64,000 nucleotides of DNA from Dehalococcoidia bacterium (GCA_021731085.1 JAKFYB010000018.1:62001-126000); one strand, 5' to 3'. Positions 9,823 through 19,885 are shown, counted from the stretch's first letter. Made by a program: numbers and translations. The notes: generated by a model not told the origin, from the sequence alone.

Positions 9823-10893
9823 CTAAATCACGCAGCCGGCAGCCGCGAGATCCGGCCGCAGCGCGCTGAAAATAGGAAACCTCAAGTGCGCGTCCGGCGA
9901 CCATTCGCTGTACCGCACGTGGCACACCATGTCCGGCCGCGTCCAGTACATCAAGCGCGCCAGCGGCGGCGGATCGAAGAACGGCGACTCGCTCGCGTGC
10001 AGCGGCTCCAACAGCTCGACGAGTTCGCGCGCCTCCTTATCTGACATCCCGCCCGATACCGCGCCAACATACTCAAACCGTCCCTGCGTGTACGCTCCCA
10101 AAAGCAGCTGTGAGAATGGTTCCCCGCGCCGATGCGATCCCCCGATCGCATATCCGCCGATCACGAAGTCACCGCTCTGCTGCGCGCGAACCTCGAGCCA
10201 CTCGCGCGACGTCCGCCCGCGCGTGTACGTGCTCTGCTTGTGCTTCGCGACCACGCCCTCCAGCCGTCGGTCGATCACTGCTGCGTAAAACGCGATGCCT
10301 TCGTGGTCGACAAAGTCGACCGGCGCGAACTCCGCGCCTGCCATCAGGTGATCGTGCAGTCGATTCTTGCGCTGCCACAACGGCCGATCTTCGAGCGAGC
10401 GTCCATCCAGCCACAATAGGTCGAACGCCTGGAACGACAGCGAGCCCGTCACTTTCTTCAGCCGAAACTGCACGGGCAATTGCGGCACCTGCTCACGGTC
10501 CGGCCCGACTGCCGTCGCCATCATGTGCAGCCGCGCCCGCAGCAGGTCGAAGTCCGGATGCCCCTCGCCGTTCGTCGCCACGATCTCTCCATCGAGGATC
10601 GCCTCGCGTGCGTTCAGCCGGTCGGGGATACAAAGCAGTTCCGGGAAGTACGGAGTGAGATCGCGTCCGTTGCCAGCCCGCAGTCGCACAACGCCGTCGC
10701 TCACGTACGCCATCGCCCGCACGCCGCCCCACATCAACTCGAAAATGTGATCTGGTGAGTCGAACGGGTCAGGTGTGCCAGCGGCCATCATCGGCGAAAT
10801 CGACGACGGCATGCGCCCGAGCATCGACGGCGTCGCGCTCGCGGCATGCGTCGCGATGGCGTGGCCTGTGTCGTCGATCGACGAGCGCGTCAT
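9823..10893 (-). CDS. ATP-dependent DNA ligase, LigD ligase-domain type, active-site variant
   Basis: AILDGEIVATNGEGHPDFDLLRARL, EGVVAKHKQSTYTRGRTSREWLEVRA; motif I reads ELMWGGVRA; overlaps Ku gene. Confidence 0.85.
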   Translation of the reverse strand: MTRSSIDDTGHAIATHAASATPSMLGRMPSSISPMMAAGTPDPFDSPDHIFELMWGGVRAMAYVSDGVVRLRAGNGRDLTPYFPELLCIPDRLNAREAILDGEIVATNGEGHPDFDLLRARLHMMATAVGPDREQVPQLPVQFRLKKVTGSLSFQAFDLLWLDGRSLEDRPLWQRKNRLHDHLMAGAEFAPVDFVDHEGIAFYAAVIDRRLEGVVAKHKQSTYTRGRTSREWLEVRAQQSGDFVIGGYAIGGSHRRGEPFSQLLLGAYTQGRFEYVGAVSGGMSDKEARELVELLEPLHASESPFFDPPPLARLMYWTRPDMVCHVRYSEWSPDAHLRFPIFSALRPDLAAAGCVI

Positions 10894-11744
10894 CCTGCGC
10901 GCCTGCGCCTCGCTGGCTTCTCCGCGACCTCACTGTCGGAAGCATCGGCCTCGTCCGAGGCTTTTCCCCCGCTCGTCTTGTCCTTCTTCGCCGCCTCGAC
11001 GCTCGCCCGCAACGCCTCCATCAGGTCGGTGATCTTGCTCGCGACCTTCGCCGGCCGCTTGATCTCCTGGCCCTCCGACTTCGCCTCGATCAGCTCCAAC
11101 AGAGCCTCGCGGTAGTTGTCGTGGTACTTCTCCGGCTCGAAGTCGCCCTCCAGCATCTTCACCAGCGAGTGCGCCATCTCCAGCTCTTTCTCGCTCAGTT
11201 TCGCGTCTGGTGCCTCAAGCTCCTCCGTCGAGCGGATCTCGTCCGCGTAGAACATCGTCTCCAGCGCGATGATGTCGTTGTACACACGCAGCGTGCACAA
11301 TTGCTCCTTCTGCCGTAGCGTCACCTTCGCCAGCGCCACCAGCTTCGAGTCCTTGAGCACTTCTCGCAGCAACGCGAACGGCTTCCCGCCGACCTTGTCC
11401 GGCTCCAGGTAGTACGTCTTCTGATAGTAGATGGGGTCGATCTGCTCGTCCGGCACAAAGTCCGTGATCTCGATCGTCCGGGTCGTGTCCACCGGCACCT
11501 TGTCGAAGTCTTCCGGCTCCATGACGACGTACTGGTCTGGCCCGATCTCGTACCCACGCACGACGTCGTTCCACTCGACGACCACATCCTCGTCCGGACA
11601 GTAGCGCTGCGTCTTGATGCGCACCTGATCCGGTTTGTGCAGCAGGTTGAACGAGACGTCTTTCTCCTCCGTCGCGCTGTACAGCTTGATCGGAATGGAA
11701 ACCATCCCGAAGCTCACAGCCCCCTTCCAAATCGATCGTGGCAT
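10890..11744 (-). CDS. ku: non-homologous end joining protein Ku
   Basis: MPRSIWKGAVSFGMVSIPIKLYSATEEKDVSFNLLHK start and overall Ku pattern. Confidence 0.95.
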   Translation of the reverse strand: MPRSIWKGAVSFGMVSIPIKLYSATEEKDVSFNLLHKPDQVRIKTQRYCPDEDVVVEWNDVVRGYEIGPDQYVVMEPEDFDKVPVDTTRTIEITDFVPDEQIDPIYYQKTYYLEPDKVGGKPFALLREVLKDSKLVALAKVTLRQKEQLCTLRVYNDIIALETMFYADEIRSTEELEAPDAKLSEKELEMAHSLVKMLEGDFEPEKYHDNYREALLELIEAKSEGQEIKRPAKVASKITDLMEALRASVEAAKKDKTSGGKASDEADASDSEVAEKPARRRRAG

Positions 11745-11792
11745 GGCACATCTCCTGGCGCCGACGAGCAATCGCGCACTACTCGCTTCCGG

Positions 11793-11813
11793 AGCGCGGG
11801 CTGTCAGCCCGCG
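11793..11813. repeat. dispersed hairpin repeat A (AGCGCGGGCTGTCAGCCCGCG)
   Basis: one of five similar copies in the window. Confidence 0.8.
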
Positions 11814-11987
11814 TCGCGTAGCGAGACCTTCGATGGCGTCGTGCTCCCAAGAGTTTACCGAACCACAAGCACCCGCCGCAGATCGCAATTCCCACGCCAG
11901 CCATGTCAATCGCGTATCGGACGTCGCTCGACGGAATCTTGACCGTGGATTCGCATCCCGTGCCTGCGCGATCCACAATGCGCACGC

Positions 11988-12851
11988 ATGACTGACAATC
12001 GCAGCCACTCCCTGCATGGCGCCACGCTCGATCTCGCCGGCCTCTTGCCAGCCGGCACGATGGGCATCGACGCCGGAATGACGATGACCAAGATCGCGCG
12101 AGCCGCGCCAAAAGGCGTAGAAGTCTCGGCTCGAGAGACGGCATCCCTCGGTGACATCTCCTGGCCTGCACTTCGTGCCGATGCAGAGTCCGTAGGCATC
12201 ACCGGCGCCCGCGTCGCGCTCCTCGCCGCAAACGGCGGCTCCGTCTCTGTCCCCGAGATCGACGCCGCCGCACGCGGCTGCATCGCGCTCCTCAGCGCAG
12301 ACGATGGCCTTGGCGACGGAGAGTTCGTCATGGCACTGCTCGGCACGGGCACCGCATTCGCTGCTGTCAGCAACGGCAAGGTGTCACATCTTGGCGGGAC
12401 GGCGCTAGGCGGCGGTTCATTCGCCGGCATCGCTCACCGCGTCGCACCGGAGCTGTCCTACGACGCAGCGATTGCCGCCGCCGTCAGCGGCGACCGCACC
12501 ACCGTCGATGTGATGATCTCCGACGTCTACCCGGAAGGCCTCGGACGCATCGGCCCCGACCTCACAGCCGCACACCTCGCACGCAAAGGACGCGGCTCGA
12601 CCGCCGACTTCCTCGCCGGCCTCCTCAACCTCCACGCCGAAAGCATCGCGATGATCGCCGCCGGCCGCGCGCGCATGGCCAGCGCGAACCGCATCGTCCT
12701 CTGCGGCGGCTTCATCCACAACAACGACCGCCTCGTCGAGGGCATCACGAGCATGGCCACCCGCTTCGGCAACGCCGTCGAGACCGTCCCCGCCCCCGGC
12801 TACGCAGGCGCAATCGGCGCCGCCCTCATCGCAGCCGATGTTCAGCAATAG
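11988..12851 (+). CDS. type II pantothenate kinase-like / BadF-type ASKHA kinase
   Basis: GIDAGMTMTKIA, LLGTGTAFAAVSNGKVSHLGGTALGGGSFAG, IVLCGGFIHNN. Confidence 0.75.
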   Translation: MTDNRSHSLHGATLDLAGLLPAGTMGIDAGMTMTKIARAAPKGVEVSARETASLGDISWPALRADAESVGITGARVALLAANGGSVSVPEIDAAARGCIALLSADDGLGDGEFVMALLGTGTAFAAVSNGKVSHLGGTALGGGSFAGIAHRVAPELSYDAAIAAAVSGDRTTVDVMISDVYPEGLGRIGPDLTAAHLARKGRGSTADFLAGLLNLHAESIAMIAAGRARMASANRIVLCGGFIHNNDRLVEGITSMATRFGNAVETVPAPGYAGAIGAALIAADVQQ

Positions 12852-12877
12852 GGCGAGTCGCCGACTCGCCCTATTGC
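12845..12877. repeat. perfect inverted repeat spanning the stop codon of the kinase gene
   Basis: GCAATAGGGCGAGTCG c CGACTCGCCCTATTGC, 16-bp arms. Confidence 0.9.
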
Positions 12878-12931
12878 ATCCAGGCATGTTGGCTAGACCG
12901 CGCCAGTCGCTCGGCGTGTGGCCAACAAATC

Positions 12932-12955
12932 GTAGCGCGGGCTTTTCAGCCCGCG
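12932..12955. repeat. dispersed hairpin repeat A
   Basis: GTAGCGCGGGCTTTTCAGCCCGCG. Confidence 0.8.
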
Positions 12956-13049
12956 CGGTCGTTCAACAGCGTGCACATCGCGTCTCGCGAGCGTCGCCCG
13001 CCCTCAAGCCCTTCTGTGCACTCTGTGTCCTCTGTGGATAAGTGAACAG

Positions 13050-13880
13050 CTAGACCTTGTACACCTCAACCCGGCTCTCAGCGTCATCATCCGCAACAAA
13101 CGCCATGAACAGATCCGGATACACCATCTTGTGTGTGAAAGCGTTGTGACACAGCAGCCGCCCCGTATGCGTCTTCGTCGTCACCATGATCCGGTGAAAC
13201 GGCAGCCAGGTCGATGCATCGATTAAGTCGATTCCGCCGACCTCGACCACGTCCCCACCAAGCTCGAACTTCGAGAAGCCGCTGCACGCCAGCACATTGC
13301 CGCCGATAAAGTCGATGTCCTGATAGTCCACGTTTTGGACCGGATTGAGGTTCATATACAGAAGTTCCCAGTCGAAGTTCCACACGTATATCTTCCGCGC
13401 CGCCCACGACATCCCGAAGATCCGCTTCCGGACAACATCAATCGACAGCGCCCCGATGTGGTCCGGAAACTGCACCGGTTCGCCGACGACCGCGAACGCC
13501 TCCGCATCGACCTTGTAGATGTGGCACTGGCTATCCGCACGGTACTCGCTCACCGGAACGTAGATGTGCGCACCATCGGTCGCCAGCCCGCCCGGGTGGT
13601 ACACCAGTCCCGACCCCAACTGCAGCCGTCGTTTCTCGTCCACGCGCGATCCATCACGCGCGAGTTCGACCAGAAATCCCTGGCCTTCGGTCGAGAGGTC
13701 CGGACTACCAGTCTCCGCCTTCGTGAACTTCACCGACGACAGAAAAAAGCGATCCGCCCCGATGCGCAGCAGCCCCTGCGGATGGTCCGTCTCAAGATGC
13801 AGGTCGAGACTGTCGACGTAGGTCCATTCGCTCGAGTCCGTCGTGCTCATTAGCTTCGCGACAACCGGATCAGCATCCAT
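13050..13880 (-). CDS. conserved-looking hypothetical protein, probably beta-propeller
   Basis: repeat-like beta-rich sequence; full ORF without overlaps. Confidence 0.6.
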   Translation of the reverse strand: MDADPVVAKLMSTTDSSEWTYVDSLDLHLETDHPQGLLRIGADRFFLSSVKFTKAETGSPDLSTEGQGFLVELARDGSRVDEKRRLQLGSGLVYHPGGLATDGAHIYVPVSEYRADSQCHIYKVDAEAFAVVGEPVQFPDHIGALSIDVVRKRIFGMSWAARKIYVWNFDWELLYMNLNPVQNVDYQDIDFIGGNVLACSGFSKFELGGDVVEVGGIDLIDASTWLPFHRIMVTTKTHTGRLLCHNAFTHKMVYPDLFMAFVADDDAESRVEVYKV

Positions 13881-13920
13881 CGTGAAGTGTCCTTTCCCGC
13901 TTCGACAGGCAGCGCCGCGA

Positions 13921-16900
13921 TCACGATCCCGGACACTGCCCCGAAGGCGAAATGAAGCTCGCCAGCAATCCCTGATCCGCCGGATTCCAGGCGCCGTCCT
14001 TGTTCACATCCACGCTCACGACTCGGAACGCGACGTTGCCGATCGCCGTAGCAAGCATGCCCATGTCCGCCACGTTGACGATGCGATCTCCATTGAGCGA
14101 CATCGCTTCACACCCGTCGCGACCCCCGTCCACCGTTCGATCGCTATCCGTGTCGGTGCTCAGAACGTTAGTCCCGTAGAAACAGAACTCGATCCGGTTC
14201 GACAGTTTGTCGCCATCCGCGTCTGCCGTCGATCCGCACGCCGTCACAAGTGGCTTGCTCGCGGCGCTGGCCGGATTGGTCCCGAGCGCGCACTCCGCCC
14301 CATCAAGGAAGCGGTCGGCGTCCGTGTCTCTCAGTTGCGAGTTCGTCGGTCCGGTCGCCGAGGTACACGGCGCGCCCGCTGTCTCAGTCAAATCCGCGAC
14401 GCCGTCGTTATCGTCGTCTGGATCGCACGCGTCGCCCGAACCATCGGAGTTCGCAAGCGTCTTGTCGTCAACCGTCGCCATGTACGGCGGCGAGTGGTCA
14501 ATGAAGTTGCGATCGGCGTTCACCTGTGCAGCGTTGGCGCCCATCGGACAGTTGTCGCTCGTCGTCAGCACCCCGTCGCAGTCGCTGTCCGAAGCACACC
14601 CCACCCCGATCTGCACAACCTGCTGGAACGTCGGGCGGTTGATCCAGTGGAACGCCGGTATCGTCGCGATCCCGAGCGCCTGCGACCGCACGTCATCACT
14701 CGCGATCGTCCGTTTCCAGTTCGCCACACTCGGCGACCCGAATTCCACTTGCAGAAGCGGCGCAGCCTGTCCCAGAGACGCCCAAAGCGCATCAGCACAC
14801 GCCGCGAGGCTCCCGCCGCCACAGTACGTCTGCGAAAACGGATCCGTAACGCTCAGGCCCAGCACCTGCCGGAGATCCTTCTGTACGTGGCTGTATGTCC
14901 CGCTACCGAACGCCGACCCATTGTGTCCTTGCGGTGCGTCATGGATCCCGACACCCAGATGTGAAATCGCGTGCCCCGATTCCGTGTCGAACATAGCGCT
15001 CGTCAACAACGGCCACCATCGATCCATGATCGCCGGCGCCTGCGGGTCGTCGTACTCGCCGCTCCGGTCGAAGTCACGCCGGTGCGCTGAAGTAGCAACC
15101 CACGCCGCCAGCCGATCCCGCATGTCCTGCGCGCGAGAATCAACCGTGCCAGGTGCCGTCGTGCCCATGACTTGCAGCAGCAGTGGCAGCACCTCCTGCC
15201 CGCGCAGGTCGACGGTTCCCGCATCCGCCATCGCGTTCACGAGATCCGCGCGGTCGATCGGCCCACCCGCGATCGCTGCCTCGATCCTCGCGTTCAGCAT
15301 CTGGACGCGTTGCACAGGCCCTTCCGAGTAGGACCGGTCATTCGCCATGAACTCCGGCGCCTGCTTGTTGTTCCACGACGACAGATACCCCTGAGCCGGG
15401 TTCAGCGCCGCCGGCTGTGACGCGACAGGAATGTAGCTCTGCCAGTCCCACGAGCCATTGCCCCACACGGGAAGATACGGATCGACGCCCGTCGCGCGCT
15501 GCGGGCACTTGCACGAGTGTTGGTACCCAATATCCGCGTCGTCGACATAGAACCAGTTGAAGCTGTAGTCGATCCCGCCGCCCATGTTCGCCTGAAAGTC
15601 CGCGAAGCCGTTCGCCATCATCGCCGGGTTGTTCACGCGATAGAACCCGTGTGCCGAACCCAGCTCATTGCCGTACGTTGAACGCTGCGTCGCGATCGCG
15701 ATCGGCGTGCCGTCTTCCAGCGTCCCGCGTTCTCGAATCGGCCCGTAGTCTTCCGTGCGCTCGACCCGCCATGAGATGGCCGGTGTCGTGGACATCTCGT
15801 GCTGGTACGTCTCGATCTCCTTGCACGTGCTGTCGTGCAGGTACCCCATCGAGTCGACGGTCGCCGTCCCACCGAGTGGTTCGCACAGTTCGAGCACCCA
15901 CTGATCGACGTTGTCCGCGCCCGAAGAGGTCGCCGACCACGCATAGTTCGTCCCGCGCCCCAGCTGCACGTACGTGTCCACCCCCGCGAACGCCGCACCA
16001 CGAGCGTCGATCCCGGGCCCGTGTACGTCCTTCTCGACCAACAACTGCGGGACGAAGTACCCCGTTTGTGGCCCAAACACCGCGATCGGATTGCCCGTGA
16101 CGGTGTTTTCGCCCGACACCAGCAGCGCGTTGCTCATGTCTCGCGGTGCAAACGCCGTCGTCAGATCCGCAAAGACGAACCCAGGCGGATCATCGATGAT
16201 CGCGTCGAGGCTGTCGCAATCGACGTCAGGGTGCGCCGCCGGGTTCACAGGCCCAAGATTCGTCATGTACGGCGCAGCCGTCGCCGACGTCGTGACCGCC
16301 TCATCGTCGTTGGCGAGATGAAAGTCGTCGAAAACGAGCCGCGCCGCGGGCATGCTCCCCAGTTCCGCAGCGAGATCCTTCAAACCGCAGTGGTTCCGAA
16401 CCTCCCCGCCGCCGCCCTTCCCGAAAATCGCGCCAACCTTCGATGCTGTCGCGATGATGTCCTCAGGCACCCACGGATCAAGTGAAACGCCAAGCGCTGT
16501 GTATTCCGCCGGCAACTTCGTGGAGTCAACGAGCGCTTCGCTGATGTATTGGTTCACGCCGTCGGTGTACGCCTGACCGTCATTGACGATCGCCTGTCCC
16601 TCAGCGCCCGACGCCGCCATCGCCGCGATCTGCGCTGTCAGGTCCGCTTCTGTGTACGGCGCATCCGCAAGCTGCTCTCGGTCCAGACTCTGATTCGCAG
16701 CCGAAGCCCCCAGGAACTCCGACAGTCGCGCACGACCCAGCCGCCGCAGCACATCCATCGCAAACAGGCGATCCTCCGCGGCCGTATACCCCTGCGCGAA
16801 CATCGTCGCGTACCGCGTCTCACCGTAGACATGCGCTACGCCGAAGCTCCGGTCGCGCACAACCGTCACTCCTGCCGTGGGCGAATACACCCGCGCGATG

Positions 16901-17220
16901 TCATGCTCTGGCACCCCGAACGATGCATCTTTGTAGAAGCTCGACAGTTCGTCGTCGGTCAGCCCGGGCGCGTTGTAGACGAGTTCCGTGTACATCGCGA
17001 GTTGGTCGCGCATGTGCGGCTGATACGCGAACGCACCCAGCAGTAGGTCATCCCCGTTCTGCACGCCGTCCTGCCCCGGCGGCAGGATGTTCATGAACCC
17101 CGCCGCGTCGCCGAACTCCTGATACCGCCCCGTTCCCGGTGGAAATGCCGACGTTGAAGTAAGAGGCGCGCTGATCCACAAACACAGTCCGATCGCCGCC
17201 AGGACCAGCAAGCGTTTCAT
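13921..17220 (-). CDS. penicillin acylase family (Ntn-hydrolase) with thrombospondin type-3-like and dockerin-like C-terminus
   Basis: signal peptide MKRLLVLAAIGLCLW; MSNALLVSGENTVTG catalytic region; C-terminal DSDCDGVLTTSDNCP, DACDPDDDNDGVADLTE, DVNKDGAWNPADQGLL. Confidence 0.85.
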   Translation of the reverse strand: MKRLLVLAAIGLCLWISAPLTSTSAFPPGTGRYQEFGDAAGFMNILPPGQDGVQNGDDLLLGAFAYQPHMRDQLAMYTELVYNAPGLTDDELSSFYKDASFGVPEHDIARVYSPTAGVTVVRDRSFGVAHVYGETRYATMFAQGYTAAEDRLFAMDVLRRLGRARLSEFLGASAANQSLDREQLADAPYTEADLTAQIAAMAASGAEGQAIVNDGQAYTDGVNQYISEALVDSTKLPAEYTALGVSLDPWVPEDIIATASKVGAIFGKGGGGEVRNHCGLKDLAAELGSMPAARLVFDDFHLANDDEAVTTSATAAPYMTNLGPVNPAAHPDVDCDSLDAIIDDPPGFVFADLTTAFAPRDMSNALLVSGENTVTGNPIAVFGPQTGYFVPQLLVEKDVHGPGIDARGAAFAGVDTYVQLGRGTNYAWSATSSGADNVDQWVLELCEPLGGTATVDSMGYLHDSTCKEIETYQHEMSTTPAISWRVERTEDYGPIRERGTLEDGTPIAIATQRSTYGNELGSAHGFYRVNNPAMMANGFADFQANMGGGIDYSFNWFYVDDADIGYQHSCKCPQRATGVDPYLPVWGNGSWDWQSYIPVASQPAALNPAQGYLSSWNNKQAPEFMANDRSYSEGPVQRVQMLNARIEAAIAGGPIDRADLVNAMADAGTVDLRGQEVLPLLLQVMGTTAPGTVDSRAQDMRDRLAAWVATSAHRRDFDRSGEYDDPQAPAIMDRWWPLLTSAMFDTESGHAISHLGVGIHDAPQGHNGSAFGSGTYSHVQKDLRQVLGLSVTDPFSQTYCGGGSLAACADALWASLGQAAPLLQVEFGSPSVANWKRTIASDDVRSQALGIATIPAFHWINRPTFQQVVQIGVGCASDSDCDGVLTTSDNCPMGANAAQVNADRNFIDHSPPYMATVDDKTLANSDGSGDACDPDDDNDGVADLTETAGAPCTSATGPTNSQLRDTDADRFLDGAECALGTNPASAASKPLVTACGSTADADGDKLSNRIEFCFYGTNVLSTDTDSDRTVDGGRDGCEAMSLNGDRIVNVADMGMLATAIGNVAFRVVSVDVNKDGAWNPADQGLLASFISPSGQCPGS

Positions 17221-17308
17221 CGTCACATCCTCGTGCCTAGAGCGGGGTTGGTTCCGGCGAGTATACACCCGCGCCGTCGTCAATCCCGCTCCCGATACAC
17301 TGCTGAGA

Positions 17309-18691
17309 ATGTCTCCTCACAGAGTTCCATCGATGCGCTCGCGTGCGGCTATCGCAATACTCGCGCGCATCGCCTTCGTGGCCGCCTCCTACGTGGCCGC
17401 CGCCTGCTCAGGTTCGGGTTCGTCAAGTTCCACACCAACGCCCGAACCAACGCCAACACCCGCATTCAACGCCGACTGGGCCACCCCGATAACCCTGCCG
17501 GTCACGCCGGTTGCCGTCTCCGAACACACGATCGCCGATCCCGCATTCGACCCGTTGCCCGGCGCCCGTGCACTCTTCGGTATCGACGACACTGCTCCTG
17601 GAAACTCGCACTCCTACCAGATCGAAATCCCCGAGATCTGGAACGGCGACGTCGTATACTTCGCTCACGGCTTCCGCGGTAACACGACCGAACTGACCGT
17701 CGGCCCGCCGCCCATCCGCGAGCACCTCATCGACAACGGCTACGCCTGGGCTGCCTCCAGCTACTCTCAGAACGGCTACCGTCCCGGCATCGGCGCGCAG
17801 GACACGGCCCGCCTCATCCCGATCTTCGAGCGACTCGTCGCGGCCCCGGAGCGCAGCTACATCTACGGCCAGTCGATGGGTGGCAACGTCGTCACCGTCT
17901 CCCTCGAATCGCCAGATACGCGCACAGCGTACGACGGCGCCCTCACAGAGTGCGGCGCCATGACGGGAACGGGCATCGTCGACTACTTCCTCAGTTGGGG
18001 CGCCATCGCTGGCTACCTTTCCGACACTAACCTCACGGCCTCCGCGACCGACGCCGGCGAGTTCGTCCTCACCCTGCGCGACAAAGTTAACCCGACCCTC
18101 GGATCTCCCGCCGATCCCACGCCGAAGGGCGTCGCGTTTGCAAGCGCGATCGAAAACCTCACGGGTGGCCCGCGTCCACTCTTCGATGAAGGCTTCGCCG
18201 CCAACTACGAGAGCAACTTTATCGTCCTCTTCGGCGCCATCGTCGCACCGGCACCGTCCAACGCCGTCGCCCAGAATGCCGACACCGAGTACGAGGTCGA
18301 CGAGGGGCTCGCCGTCACGTCCACCGACCTCAACGAGAACATTACGCGCGTGCAACCGAACGCCGACTTCCAGGATCGCGAACTCTATCCCGAGTTCGCA
18401 CCTTCGACCGGCGACATCGCCGTACCTCTACTCACCATCCATAACACCGGCGATCTCTTCGTCCCCATACACCTCGAGCAGAAATACCGGCGCCTCGTCG
18501 ATGACGCCGGCGCATCGGATCTCCTCACCCAGCGCGCCATCCAGCGCCCCGGCCACTGCAACTTCACAGCCACGGAGCGCATCGCCGCCTTCACCGACCT
18601 CGTCGCGTGGGTAGAAGGCGACATCAAGCCCGCCGGCGAAGACCTCCTCGGCGACCTAACCACCGCCGGCGCCACCTTCACGCTCGAATAG
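17309..18691 (+). CDS. alpha/beta-hydrolase-like secreted lipoprotein
   Basis: lipobox VAAACSGSGS; YIYGQSMGGNVV nucleophile elbow; C-terminal RPGHCNFT. Confidence 0.75.
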   Translation: MSPHRVPSMRSRAAIAILARIAFVAASYVAAACSGSGSSSSTPTPEPTPTPAFNADWATPITLPVTPVAVSEHTIADPAFDPLPGARALFGIDDTAPGNSHSYQIEIPEIWNGDVVYFAHGFRGNTTELTVGPPPIREHLIDNGYAWAASSYSQNGYRPGIGAQDTARLIPIFERLVAAPERSYIYGQSMGGNVVTVSLESPDTRTAYDGALTECGAMTGTGIVDYFLSWGAIAGYLSDTNLTASATDAGEFVLTLRDKVNPTLGSPADPTPKGVAFASAIENLTGGPRPLFDEGFAANYESNFIVLFGAIVAPAPSNAVAQNADTEYEVDEGLAVTSTDLNENITRVQPNADFQDRELYPEFAPSTGDIAVPLLTIHNTGDLFVPIHLEQKYRRLVDDAGASDLLTQRAIQRPGHCNFTATERIAAFTDLVAWVEGDIKPAGEDLLGDLTTAGATFTLE

Positions 18692-18716
18692 ACCGGCCTC
18701 GTACATTCCTGGCGCA

Positions 18717-18746
18717 TGTCATTCCGAGCGAAGCGAAAAATCTACG
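18717..18746. repeat. dispersed repeat E-type (TGTCATTCCGAGCGAAGCGAAAAATCTACG)
   Basis: resembles known chromosome-dispersed intergenic repeats; single copy here. Confidence 0.4.
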
Positions 18747-18914
18747 CCGAACACGACGTGCGTTCTAGACATGGCGCAATCGCCGCCCAGGCGCGTGATA
18801 GATGCTCCACAGACCAGTCGGAACGAAACGCGCACGACAACTCGCCCCTACCGCAGCAGCACTCTATGGTGGATGGACGACAACACCTATCGCCCAAACA
18901 AGGAGCACGTTGCG

Positions 18915-19862
18915 ATGACAAAGATGCGTTTCGGCATGCAAACCAGCCTCAACGGCGTCTCGTGGAACGAACTCGAAGACATGTGGAAGTTCCTCGACCG
19001 CCAGACCAGCATGTACAGCGCCTGGACCTTCGACCACTTCGTCCCACCCGGCGTGGGCCAGGACCCAAACGAGAGTTGCTTCGAAGGCTGGGCCGCGCTC
19101 GCCGCCGTCGCCGCAGTCACCGAACGCATCCGCCTCGGTTGCCTCGTCACCGGCGTCACGTATCGCGAACCGGCCGTCCTCGCCAAGATGGCGGCAACCA
19201 TCGACCACATCAGCGATGGACGCCTCGAATTCGGCATCGGCGCAGCCTGGCACGAAGCCGAGCACCGCATGTACGGCATCCCGTTTCCATCCGTGAAGGA
19301 GCGCCAGGATCGCCTCGAAGAAGCGGTGCAGGCCATCCGCATGCTCTTCGACGCCGACACGCCGCTCGATTTCTCCGGCAAGTACTACAACCTCAAAGGC
19401 GCGTCCTTCGCGCCACGCGGAGTGCAGCGCCCGCATCCCCCCATCATGATCGGCGGCGGGGGCGAGAAGCGGACGCTACGTACGCTCGCGCGCCACGGCG
19501 ACGTGATGAACGTGTCCGGTGATCCAGCAGCTGTGAAAGCAAAGATCGAGGTCCTCGAACGTCACTGCGCCGACGTCGGTCGCGACCCGTCTGAAATCGA
19601 CAAGACCGTCTTCACCGCCGTCATCGTCAGCGACAACGAGAAGCTCATCGACCGCGTCGCGGCCATGATGGCCATGGGAACCTCCATGTCGCCTGAAGAC
19701 GCGAAGCGCGTCATGCCCATCGGCTCGGCCGAGCATGTCCTCGAAGTCGTCGACCGCTACGCCGCAATCGGTGTCACGCAGATCATCATGATGGGACAGG
19801 CGCCTTGGAAGCGCGAAATCTACGCCCGCCTTAACGAGCAAGTCATCGCCCCGCTGGCTTAA
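18915..19862 (+). CDS. LLM-class (luciferase-like) F420-dependent oxidoreductase
   Basis: MRFGMQTS, IRLGCLVTGVTYREPAVLAKMAATIDHISDGRLEFGIGAAWHEAEH. Confidence 0.9.
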   Translation: MTKMRFGMQTSLNGVSWNELEDMWKFLDRQTSMYSAWTFDHFVPPGVGQDPNESCFEGWAALAAVAAVTERIRLGCLVTGVTYREPAVLAKMAATIDHISDGRLEFGIGAAWHEAEHRMYGIPFPSVKERQDRLEEAVQAIRMLFDADTPLDFSGKYYNLKGASFAPRGVQRPHPPIMIGGGGEKRTLRTLARHGDVMNVSGDPAAVKAKIEVLERHCADVGRDPSEIDKTVFTAVIVSDNEKLIDRVAAMMAMGTSMSPEDAKRVMPIGSAEHVLEVVDRYAAIGVTQIIMMGQAPWKREIYARLNEQVIAPLA

Positions 19863-19885
19863 AGCAGGGAGACACAGAGCTTGTT

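Noticed and set aside
11745-12017. N-terminal extension of the Ku ORF
   Set aside because: Upstream part contains a dispersed repeat; conserved Ku start MPRSIWKG is at 11744.
13030-13038. TGTGGATAA, an exact DnaA-box match (reverse of TTATCCACA)
   Set aside because: Single copy embedded in a dispersed CTCTGTG-type repeat 30 kb from the skew switch; no cluster, so not evidence for oriC.
15633-16485. Long antisense ORFs within the penicillin acylase gene
   Set aside because: Arg-rich shadow ORFs typical of high-GC DNA opposite a clearly coding strand.
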